Shown here one piece after another: positions 21,841 through 28,201 of a DNA stretch of 42,363 bases. The position numbers were made by a program, and so were the translations under genes. The notes beneath the pieces are model-generated. The model made no database searches. It had not been told where the DNA came from and saw only the letters and a list, made by a program, of their open reading frames with translations. Every line of letters begins with the position of its first letter. Within the stretch, counting starts at the first letter, position 1. The DNA comes from JBGUVL01 sp964370395 (GTDB lineage Bacteria; Bacillota_I; Bacilli_A; Erysipelotrichales; Erysipelotrichaceae), in contig CAYJIZ010000020.1 of the NCBI GenBank assembly GCA_964370395.1, positions 1 to 42,363 on the forward strand, written 5' to 3'.

Positions 21841-23148
21841 ATGCGCATTCAAGTAACATTAATCGTAATGAAACTAGTTCGTTTTGTATTAGTTAAAATG
21901 GGACGCGGAGGTTCTTTGCCTGGCAAAATTGCTCTTCGTATGTGTCCTGATATTTTACAACACATCAGCTATCCTAGTAAGGTAGTGATGGTAACGGGTA
22001 CAAATGGAAAGACAACAACGAGTAATATGGTATATGAAGTACTACAAGCCAACTATAAAAGGGTTGTGGGAAATCGTCGTGGAGATAATTTATTAGAAGG
22101 AATCACGACGTTAGTTTTGGCGAACACATCGTTTCGATTGCATATGAAAGCAGATGCGATGGTTATTGAAGTAGACGAATTGAATGTTCCCAAAGTAATG
22201 AAACAAGTAAACGTAAGCGATTTTATCGTAAATAACTTTTTCCGTGATCAACTGGATCGCGCTGGAGAGATGGAAACAATTGTCTCACGAGTAGAAAGTG
22301 CTTTGCATTATTTTCAAGGAACATTAATTTTAAATGGAGATGATCCTAATGTAGCTCGACTTGGTTACCATCGTGAAAATACGTATTATTTTGGAATTAA
22401 CCAAACAAGCCATAGTGTAACAACAACCAAAGAAGCAAGCGAAGGAAAATTTTGTTTTCATTGTCATGCACCATTGGAATATGCGTACTACCAATATTCG
22501 CACATCGGTCATTTTTCCTGTCCAAATTGTGATTTTGGATCGTTTGAGCGCAATGTGGTAGCAAGTGAAGTGGATTTGGATAATAGTCGTTTTGTGGTTG
22601 ATGGCATGCATTTTCATGCTCCACAAGATGCGATGTTCTCGGTATATAACTGTATGGCAGTGATCGCGCTTGCGAAAGTGAACCAATTACCATTAAAGAG
22701 TGTTCAAAATGTATTAGAAGATTTTGAATTAAATGATGGACGTATGGAAAAATTTAATATTGGACGAGAATGTTTGCTTAATTTGGTGAAAAATCCAACT
22801 GGAGCAAACGAAACGATGAAATACATTATGCGTGATGAAGAAGCAAAAGATATTGTGATTGTCTTAAATGATAATGACCAAGATGGAACGGATGTTTCAT
22901 GGATTTGGGATGCGAACTTTGATTTGATTATGCGCAGTGATGTGAAAAATATTATTTGTAGTGGACAGCGTGCATACGATATGGCGTTGCGAATTAAATA
23001 CGCTTCATTTGAAGGAAATATCATTGTGAAAGAAAGCATGAACGATGCCATAGCTTGTTTAAAAGGAATGAATGATCATGCCTATGTCATCGCAACGTAT
23101 ACGGCGTTACAAGTCGTACGTAGCATTTTAAGGAGGTACGAGTCATGA
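21841..23148 (+). CDS. murT: Lipid II isoglutaminyl synthase subunit MurT
   Basis: A 435-residue Mur-ligase-like subunit. With GatD it amidates the alpha-carboxyl of D-Glu in lipid II, giving D-isoglutamine. The central ATP site is VVMVTGTNGKTTTSNM (about 49-64), followed by a Mur-type middle domain with DNLLEGITT and EVDELNVPKV. An inserted zinc ribbon, CFHC...CPNC (about 203-226), is a MurT feature. The C-terminal DUF1727 part holds LNLVKNPTGANE and LNDNDQDGTDVSWIWDA. AGGAAACAGT precedes the ATG. Its stop overlaps gatD by four bases. Amidated peptidoglycan fits a Gram-positive host. Confidence 0.95.
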   Translation: MRIQVTLIVMKLVRFVLVKMGRGGSLPGKIALRMCPDILQHISYPSKVVMVTGTNGKTTTSNMVYEVLQANYKRVVGNRRGDNLLEGITTLVLANTSFRLHMKADAMVIEVDELNVPKVMKQVNVSDFIVNNFFRDQLDRAGEMETIVSRVESALHYFQGTLILNGDDPNVARLGYHRENTYYFGINQTSHSVTTTKEASEGKFCFHCHAPLEYAYYQYSHIGHFSCPNCDFGSFERNVVASEVDLDNSRFVVDGMHFHAPQDAMFSVYNCMAVIALAKVNQLPLKSVQNVLEDFELNDGRMEKFNIGRECLLNLVKNPTGANETMKYIMRDEEAKDIVIVLNDNDQDGTDVSWIWDANFDLIMRSDVKNIICSGQRAYDMALRIKYASFEGNIIVKESMNDAIACLKGMNDHAYVIATYTALQVVRSILRRYES

Positions 23149-23876
23149 TTTTAAAAGTATTGTGGATGTACCATGATGTAATGGATTTGTATGGTGACAA
23201 AGGAAACATACAAGTACTAAAGAAACGTTGTGAAGCTAGAAACATCGAAATTGAAATTGCCACGTGTGCGATGCAAGAACAAAAACAATTAAGTGATTAT
23301 GATATTTTGTTTATTGGTGGTGGTGCCGATAAGGAGCAATCGTTATTGTATGAAGATTTATTATCTCGTAAAGATGCGATTGTCGAAGCCATTGAAAAAC
23401 ATACTTTTGTCTTGCTGATTTGTGGGGGATACCAGTTTTTTGGTGAACACTATATCGACAACCAAGGAAATCGCATTGAAGGACTTGGTTTGTTCCCATA
23501 TTATAGTGAAAGTGATACTAGTGTGGGTCGTTGTATCGGTAATATTGCTGTGGAAGCCAACCTAGATGGACAACTTGTAAAGGTTGTTGGATTTGAAAAC
23601 CATGGAGGCCAAACCAGAGGAGTAACGACACCTTTTGGAAAAGTATTAGCGGGGCATGGAAATGAATACAAGAGTCAATTTGAAGGGTTTTACAATGGAA
23701 AAGTGTTAGGAACATACATGCATGGTCCTCTTTTGCCTAAAAATCCTGAAGTGGCTGATTTTATTATAAAGAAAGGATTATTTGCACGTTATGGTGATGT
23801 TACATTACCTGCTTTGGATGATACGTTAGAACAAAAAGCAAAAGCAGTGATGTTAGAACGCCTTGGTGTAAAATAG
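23145..23876 (+). CDS. gatD: Lipid II isoglutaminyl synthase glutaminase subunit GatD
   Basis: A 243-residue class I glutamine amidotransferase (CobB/CobQ-like) that supplies ammonia to MurT. The nucleophile Cys is in LLICGGYQFFG (near residue 93), and the catalytic His is in GTYMHGPLLPKNPE (near 192). Further motifs are HDVMDLYGDKGN at the N-terminus and VGFENHGGQTRG. ATGA overlap with murT, and an AGGAGG site inside its end, indicate coupled synthesis, as expected for a stoichiometric complex at the cytoplasmic membrane. Length matches the family. Confidence 0.95.
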   Translation: MILKVLWMYHDVMDLYGDKGNIQVLKKRCEARNIEIEIATCAMQEQKQLSDYDILFIGGGADKEQSLLYEDLLSRKDAIVEAIEKHTFVLLICGGYQFFGEHYIDNQGNRIEGLGLFPYYSESDTSVGRCIGNIAVEANLDGQLVKVVGFENHGGQTRGVTTPFGKVLAGHGNEYKSQFEGFYNGKVLGTYMHGPLLPKNPEVADFIIKKGLFARYGDVTLPALDDTLEQKAKAVMLERLGVK

Positions 23877-23881
23877 ATAGC

Positions 23882-24256
23882 ATGAATTTAGAACAGTTAT
23901 TTAAAAATGCGTTTGAAGACGAGAGTGTACAAAGTACATTTTATTATGAAATGCTTCATCAACCGCTTTATGTGTTAGGGGAAGCAAATGATTTCGATGG
24001 GGTATTGGAAGATGGAAACGAGTTAAAACTAGTAAGTTTGAAACACGAAGGAATGGATTATATTCCTGTCTTCTTATCTGAAGAAGCGATGCAATTGTTT
24101 GTTGAACAAAACAAGACACCATTTTTGAAAATGAGTGGACAAGATTTATTAGAGACATTAAAACATTCTAATATTGTGATTAACCCAGGACAAAGCGAAA
24201 GCATTGTATTGTATGCCGAAGAGATCGCGCATATTTTATCGCAAGGAAAAAACTAA
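23882..24256 (+). CDS. SseB-type N-terminal domain protein
   Basis: A 124-residue soluble protein resembling the SseB N-terminal domain: a PLYVLGEAN strand, YIPVFLSEEAMQLF with the conserved FTS/FLS-type turn, MSGQDLLETL, and IVINPGQSESIVLYAEEIAHIL with the NPG motif. In Firmicutes this domain occurs in small proteins of unknown function, some within enhanced-serine-sensitivity family annotations. It starts five bases after gatD with a poor ribosome site, so translation is probably coupled, and it ends at a terminator; it is thus the third gene of the murT operon. Any role in peptidoglycan amidation is speculation. Confidence 0.75.
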   Translation: MNLEQLFKNAFEDESVQSTFYYEMLHQPLYVLGEANDFDGVLEDGNELKLVSLKHEGMDYIPVFLSEEAMQLFVEQNKTPFLKMSGQDLLETLKHSNIVINPGQSESIVLYAEEIAHILSQGKN

Positions 24257-24279
24257 AAGTGTGAATTGCACACTTTTTT
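24255..24279 (+). terminator. Intrinsic terminator of the murT-gatD operon
   Basis: AAAAGTGTG (24255-24263), loop AATTG, CACACTTTT (24269-24277), then a T-rich tract. It overlaps the stop codon of the SseB-like gene. Confidence 0.85.
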
Positions 24280-24317
24280 CTTTTTTTATTATCTTTGCAA
24301 GCTTTTGAAAAAAAATC

Positions 24318-24327
24318 GTGGTATAAT
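24318..24327 (+). promoter_or_regulatory. Extended -10 promoter of the corA transcript
   Basis: TGGTATAAT at 24319-24327 is a TGn extended -10; TTGCAA (24295-24300) lies 21 bases upstream, too far for a standard -35. Transcription would start near 24334, leaving a leader of about 104 bases before corA. Confidence 0.6.
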
Positions 24328-24353
24328 AACAAAGGTCGAAAGGAGGCGGTTGT

Positions 24354-24425
24354 ATGAGCCCTGTGCCCGATAGTTGTATAAAAAATAATAGTAAAACAGG
24401 GATAGTACAATCATTATCCCTGTAG
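24354..24425 (+). CDS. Putative 23-residue leader peptide upstream of corA
   Basis: A 23-codon ORF, MSPVPDSCIKNNSKTGIVQSL plus two residues, entirely inside the corA 5' leader. It has the best ribosome site of the region, AAAGGAGG eight bases before ATG. Prolines at codons 3 and 5 and Asp at 6 recall MgtL, the Pro-rich leader of Salmonella mgtA, whose translation senses Mg2+. Its stop codon is 12 bases before the corA start, and its codons 15-23 form both arms of a 9-bp hairpin. I infer a regulatory uORF rather than a functional protein. No homologue is known to me. Confidence 0.6.
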   Translation: MSPVPDSCIKNNSKTGIVQSLSL

Positions 24426-24434
24426 AAAGGGGTA
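24359..24434 (+). promoter_or_regulatory. Mutually exclusive hairpins controlling the corA ribosome site
   Basis: Four segments are visible. 1: CCCTGT (24359-24364). 2: ACAGGGATA (24396-24404). 3: TATCCCTGT (24415-24423). 4: AGGGGTA (24428-24434), which contains the corA ribosome site. Segments 1:2 can pair (6 bp), 2:3 pair perfectly (9 bp) and 3:4 pair (7 bp with one T-G). If 1:2 forms, 3 is free to hide the ribosome site; if a ribosome on the leader ORF covers 1, 2:3 forms and the site is open. No T-run follows, so control would be translational. This is inference from pairing alone. Confidence 0.5.
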
Positions 24435-24437
24435 ATT

Positions 24438-25379
24438 ATGCTAAATTTTTATAAAACAATTGACCATAATATGGTCACTTTAGAAGCACCCGAACCAGGA
24501 TGCTGGATTTCTGCGATTTCACCTACTCCCGAAGAAATTGCTTACTTAGTAAATGATATTGGGATTATGAGTGACTTTGTGAAAGCGTCACTGGATGAAG
24601 AGGAAAGTCCACATATTGACAAAGATGATAATCAAACATTAATTGTTATTGACTACCCTTCACAAGAAAAGGACGATCCAAGCGATGAGAATGATACACT
24701 ACTTTACATGACCTTGCCAGTAGGTGTTATTTTTATCGATGATTACATTGTAACAATTTCTTTGTACGATAATCGTACATTATCTGATATTCGTAAAGGG
24801 ATGGTTCGTGGAATCGAAACCAATTTACGTACGCGTTTTCTGTTGTTGATGTTGCTTAAAATTTCACAGCGTTATTTAGTGTATTTGAAACGAATTGATC
24901 GTTTATCATCAAGAACAGAAAAGAAATTACACCAATCGATGCGTAACAAAGAGCTAATTCAGTTACTAGGGTTGGAAAAATCACTTGTCTATTTTAGTAC
25001 GTCACTAAAAACGGACGAAATGATCATCAATAAGATTTTTAGAGGAAACGTTGTTAAACTTTACGAAGAAGACCAAGATATCTTGGATGATGTATTGATT
25101 GAAATTAAACAGGCGATTGAGATGTGTAGTATTTATGCTAATATCTTATCAGGAACGATGGATGCGTTCGCATCGGTTATTTCTAATAACCTTAATATTG
25201 TTATGAAAGTATTGACATCAATTACGATTGTAATGTCAATTCCTAACATTATTTTTAGTTTTTATGGAATGAATGTCGAAGGCTTACCTTTCCCAGTTTG
25301 GTGGGTTCCTATCGTCATCACAGCCATTGGTTGTATCTTTGCAGCATGGTTATTAGTCAAGAAAGACATGTTTCGCTAA
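24438..25379 (+). CDS. corA: CorA-family divalent metal (Mg2+) transporter
   Basis: A 313-residue CorA-family pentameric channel subunit. A long cytoplasmic alpha/beta funnel (about 1-245) is followed by two membrane helices at the C-terminus. The selectivity motif GMN lies in FSFYGMNVEGLPFP at the end of TM1 (near residue 280), and TM2 is WWVPIVITAIGCIFAAWLLV followed by a positive tail KKDMFR. This is the standard 2-TM-GxN layout; Mg2+ is likely but Co2+ or Ni2+ transport is possible. AAGGGG five bases before ATG is the ribosome site and lies in a candidate regulatory hairpin with an upstream leader peptide. Confidence 0.93.
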   Translation: MLNFYKTIDHNMVTLEAPEPGCWISAISPTPEEIAYLVNDIGIMSDFVKASLDEEESPHIDKDDNQTLIVIDYPSQEKDDPSDENDTLLYMTLPVGVIFIDDYIVTISLYDNRTLSDIRKGMVRGIETNLRTRFLLLMLLKISQRYLVYLKRIDRLSSRTEKKLHQSMRNKELIQLLGLEKSLVYFSTSLKTDEMIINKIFRGNVVKLYEEDQDILDDVLIEIKQAIEMCSIYANILSGTMDAFASVISNNLNIVMKVLTSITIVMSIPNIIFSFYGMNVEGLPFPVWWVPIVITAIGCIFAAWLLVKKDMFR

Positions 25380-25394
25380 AATTCGCGTTAAAGT

Positions 25395-25423
25395 TTGTCA
25401 AACAGGCAATTCTATGCTATAAT
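25395..25423 (+). promoter_or_regulatory. Promoter of the rimP-nusA-infB operon
   Basis: TTGTCA (25395-25400), spacer 17, TATAAT (25418-25423) preceded by TGC (extended -10). Transcription would begin near 25430, giving a leader of about 58 bases before rimP. Confidence 0.8.
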
Positions 25424-25441
25424 TCGAGTATATTTAAACAG

Positions 25442-25471
25442 GAGTGGGCAATTTGCCCACTCTTAATTATT
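25442..25471 (+). terminator. Leader hairpin with weak U-tract, candidate NusA-dependent attenuator
   Basis: GAGTGGGCA (25442-25450), loop ATT, TGCCCACTC (25454-25462): a perfect 9-bp GC-rich stem in the rimP leader, about 12 bases after the transcription start. It is followed by TTAATTATTG, an interrupted U-tract. In Bacillus subtilis NusA represses its own operon by stimulating termination at an intrinsic terminator in this leader. The same role is inferred here. It could alternatively only backstop corA readthrough. Confidence 0.6.
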
Positions 25472-25487
25472 GTGTAAAGGAGGATTT

Positions 25488-25955
25488 ATGGATCAGATTT
25501 CACAATTAAAAGAAAAGATTGCACAGTTACTACAAGATGAAGCGATTGTGTTGTACGATGTCAAATGGACACAAGATGGAAGTATGAAAATTCTACAAGT
25601 TTCGATCATGAAAGAAGATGGAACAATGGACATTGATACTTGTGCATCGATTTCTTCAAAAATTTCGGATATGCTTGATGTGGATGATAGCATCGCATTT
25701 GAGTACTATTTAGAAGTGTGTTCTCCAGGAGCAGAAAGAGAACTACGCAACGAAGAAGAAGTGGCAAAGGCATTAAATGAGTTCGTCTTTATAAAGTTTA
25801 AGAATCCTTTTGATGGGATGGATAGTATCAAAGGATATTTAATAGAAATCAAAGAGATGGAATACATCATTCAATATATGGATAAAGCAGTGAAAAAGAA
25901 AAAGGCTGTCGAAAAAGACAACATCGCCTTGATTCGCTTGTCAGTTAAGATTTAA
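25488..25955 (+). CDS. rimP: Ribosome maturation factor RimP
   Basis: A 155-residue 30S assembly factor. The N-terminal domain reads EAIVLYDVKWTQDGSMKILQVSIMKEDGTMDIDTCASISSKISDMLD in spirit, with the diagnostic LEVCSPGAERELRNEEE (relatives: LEVSSPGxxRPL) following; the C-terminal SH3-like domain holds FVFIKFKNPFDG. It binds S12 during small-subunit maturation. ATG 25488 follows AAAGGAGG; the earlier in-frame ATG at 25470 has no site. First gene of the nusA operon, 12 bases before nusA. Confidence 0.94.
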   Translation: MDQISQLKEKIAQLLQDEAIVLYDVKWTQDGSMKILQVSIMKEDGTMDIDTCASISSKISDMLDVDDSIAFEYYLEVCSPGAERELRNEEEVAKALNEFVFIKFKNPFDGMDSIKGYLIEIKEMEYIIQYMDKAVKKKKAVEKDNIALIRLSVKI

Positions 25956-25967
25956 AGGAGAAAGAAA

Positions 25968-27638
25968 ATGAAATTAAAAGATGTTGTAAAAGCAATGCAA
26001 ACGATTGAAAACGATCGTAGTATTTCAAAAGAAATCGTTAGTGAAGCATTGAAAGAAGCGCTTGCGAAAGCATACCGCAAACACATTGAAATTCCTGATT
26101 GTTTAGTACGTGTTGATATCAATGAAAAATCAAGTGATATTAAAGTGTACCACCAAAGATTAGTTGTGGAAGATGTGGAAGATGAGGAATTAGAAATTTC
26201 TTTAGCGGATGCAAAAGCGATAAAGGAAACGTTTGAACTTGAAGACTTAGTAGATGAAGAAGTAGACATTGCAGAGTTTGGTAGAGCAGCGGTTATCTTA
26301 GCGAAAAATGTAATGAAACAAAAAATTAGAGAAGCAGAAAAACAAGCTATTTACGATGAATACTGTGATAAATTAGAAGAATTAGTTATCGGTGAAATCG
26401 AAACAGTAGAAGAAAAATTCTGTTTGGTTAACATTGGGAAAGCGTTGGCATTAATGCCTAAAGTAGCACAAATCCCAACTGAGAGATACCGTGAAGGACA
26501 ACGTATTCGTGTTGTGATTTCAGATGTAAACAAAGAAACAAAAGGAGCACAAGTGCTAGTATCAAGAGCAGATCCTGCATTAGTGAAACGTTTGTTTGAA
26601 AAAGAAGTTCCTGAAATTTACCAAGGGGTAATCGAAATCAAAGCGATTGCTCGTGAAGCAGGAGAACGTTGTAAAATGGCAGTGTATTCAAAAAATGAAA
26701 ACATTGACCCAATTGGTGCATGTATCGGTCCAAAAGGACAAAGAGTACAAGCGATCATCGATGAATTAAACGGTGAAAAAATTGATATTTTCGAATGGAA
26801 CGATGACATTAGTGAATTAATTAAAAATGCATTGGCACCTGCAGATGTATTAGCGGTTATTCCTAACCCAGTAAAACATGGTTTAATGGTTATTGTGAAT
26901 GATGATCAATTATCATTAGCGATTGGTAAAAAGGGTAAAAATGCTCGTTTGGCTGTAAAATTAACAAACAACACAATTGATATTAAATCAGTGAGTGATG
27001 TAAGTGAAATGGGTATCGACTGGCAAAGTATTGCGAGTGAACAACAAGCACAATTGGAAGCAAAACGTGCAGAAGAAAAAGCAAAACTGCAAGAAGAACG
27101 TTTCGCAGGTTGGGCAAATGAAGCAACTGGTATGGAATTCAACGAAGAATTATTTGACAACGATGTCATTCTTGAAGAGTTTGTTCCTGAAACAGATGCA
27201 GCAGTTGCAACGACAGCAGTAGAAGAACCAGCGAAAAAAGAAACAAAGGCTGTGAAAGAAGAAAAATCAAAAGAAACACAAGATCTTGAAGAAGCAGCAA
27301 GAATTGCCAAAGAGAAAAAAGCAAAAGGAATCAACATTGAAGAAAAACGTTCTTATGTATCGAAGTTTGAAAACATTGCACAAACAAAAGATAGTGATGT
27401 ATTAAAACCAGCTAGACCTAAGAAACGCAAAGAAAAAGAAGAAGATACTTTTGTGGAAGAAGAAATTACGTTGACAAAACCAACGTATGAAGTTAACCAA
27501 GACTATGATTTAAAACCAATTTATACAGAAGAAGAATTGGCAGAAATTGAAGCGGCGGAAAGAGCAGAACAAGAAAAAGCTTGGATTAATGATGATATCG
27601 ACTTTGACGAGTACGATGATTACTACGACGAAGAATAA
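25968..27638 (+). CDS. nusA: Transcription termination/antitermination factor NusA, with long acidic C-terminal tail
   Basis: A 556-residue NusA; Bacillus NusA has about 370. The N-terminal RNA polymerase-binding domain (about 1-130), S1 domain (about 135-200), KH1 (GPKGQRVQ near 254) and KH2 (AIGKKGKNARLA near 318) are complete and end near GIDWQ (about 348). The remaining ~200 residues are low-complexity: Ala/Glu/Lys-rich helices, the basic patch ARPKKRKEKEE, and a strongly acidic end NDDIDFDEYDDYYDEE. That tail is not the AR repeats of E. coli NusA; longer C-termini are known in mollicutes. GGAGAAAG precedes the ATG. It sits in its usual operon with a candidate autoregulatory hairpin upstream. 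Confidence 0.96.
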   Translation: MKLKDVVKAMQTIENDRSISKEIVSEALKEALAKAYRKHIEIPDCLVRVDINEKSSDIKVYHQRLVVEDVEDEELEISLADAKAIKETFELEDLVDEEVDIAEFGRAAVILAKNVMKQKIREAEKQAIYDEYCDKLEELVIGEIETVEEKFCLVNIGKALALMPKVAQIPTERYREGQRIRVVISDVNKETKGAQVLVSRADPALVKRLFEKEVPEIYQGVIEIKAIAREAGERCKMAVYSKNENIDPIGACIGPKGQRVQAIIDELNGEKIDIFEWNDDISELIKNALAPADVLAVIPNPVKHGLMVIVNDDQLSLAIGKKGKNARLAVKLTNNTIDIKSVSDVSEMGIDWQSIASEQQAQLEAKRAEEKAKLQEERFAGWANEATGMEFNEELFDNDVILEEFVPETDAAVATTAVEEPAKKETKAVKEEKSKETQDLEEAARIAKEKKAKGINIEEKRSYVSKFENIAQTKDSDVLKPARPKKRKEKEEDTFVEEEITLTKPTYEVNQDYDLKPIYTEEELAEIEAAERAEQEKAWINDDIDFDEYDDYYDEE

Positions 27639-27643
27639 CAGAT

Positions 27644-27904
27644 ATGAAAAAAATTCCGTTAAGAAGATGTGTTGCTACACATGAACAATTACCGAAAAAG
27701 GAATTGATTCGTGTAGTAAGAACGCCGCAACAAGAAGTTGTCGTTGACCTGAGTGGAAAAGCAAATGGTCGCGGCGCTTATTTGAAAAGAAGTATTGAAG
27801 CTGTTGAGTTAGCGCAGAAGAAAAAAGTATTAAATCGTGCGTTAAATGTCGAAGTCAAAGAAGAAGTCTTTGATGAATTGAGAGATATTATCAATGGAAA
27901 ATAA
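27644..27904 (+). CDS. rnpM: RNase P modulator RnpM (YlxR)
   Basis: An 86-residue YlxR-family protein. It begins KKIPLRRCVATHEQLPKKELIRVVRTP and contains DLSGKANGRGAYLKRS, where GRGAY is the family signature. In Bacillus subtilis the protein binds and modulates the RNase P RNA. It starts five bases after nusA with a poor ribosome site, consistent with coupling, and overlaps the next gene by 11 bases, the standard nusA-rnpM-ylxQ-infB order. Confidence 0.92.
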   Translation: MKKIPLRRCVATHEQLPKKELIRVVRTPQQEVVVDLSGKANGRGAYLKRSIEAVELAQKKKVLNRALNVEVKEEVFDELRDIINGK

Positions 27905-28193
27905 AGTATGTGGGTTATTGGGTATGGCAGAGCGTGCACGCAAGTTAAGCACCGGTGATGCTGTTCTCAGTGATATAAAAAGTAAAAAAGCAAAACTAGT
28001 GGTCGTCGCTGCAGATGCAAGTGAGAACACGAAAAAGAAGATTAGCGATAAGTGCCAACACTATGGTGTGGAACTTGTGTACATTGAAAGTAGTGTATTG
28101 CTGAGTCAAGCGATTGGGAAAGTGAATCGAATGGCAGTGGCGGTTAATGAGGAGGGTTTTGCGAAATCGATTAAAACTTGCTTGAAAGGCTAG
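27894..28193 (+). CDS. L7Ae/L30e-family RNA-binding protein YlxQ
   Basis: A 99-residue L7Ae/L30e fold protein: VCGLLGMAERARKLSTGDAVLSDIKSKKAKLVVVAADASENTKKKI has the family GLxxRAxKxxxG and VxxAxDAS pattern. YlxQ binds K-turn RNA motifs; its cellular target is not settled. It starts within the end of rnpM (11-base overlap) and is followed eight bases later by infB. Confident for family, less for role. Confidence 0.88.
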   Translation: MENKVCGLLGMAERARKLSTGDAVLSDIKSKKAKLVVVAADASENTKKKISDKCQHYGVELVYIESSVLLSQAIGKVNRMAVAVNEEGFAKSIKTCLKG

Positions 28194-28201
28194 GTGAAAG
28201 A

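Noticed and set aside
24396..24423. 9-bp hairpin before corA as an intrinsic terminator
   Set aside because: It is followed by AGAAAGGGG, not a T-run, and lies within an ORF and next to the corA ribosome site; translational control fits better.
24330..24437. M-box (ykoK) or other known Mg2+ riboswitch upstream of corA
   Set aside because: The leader is only about 100 bases, lacks the expected conserved loops, and ends without a terminator-type platform.
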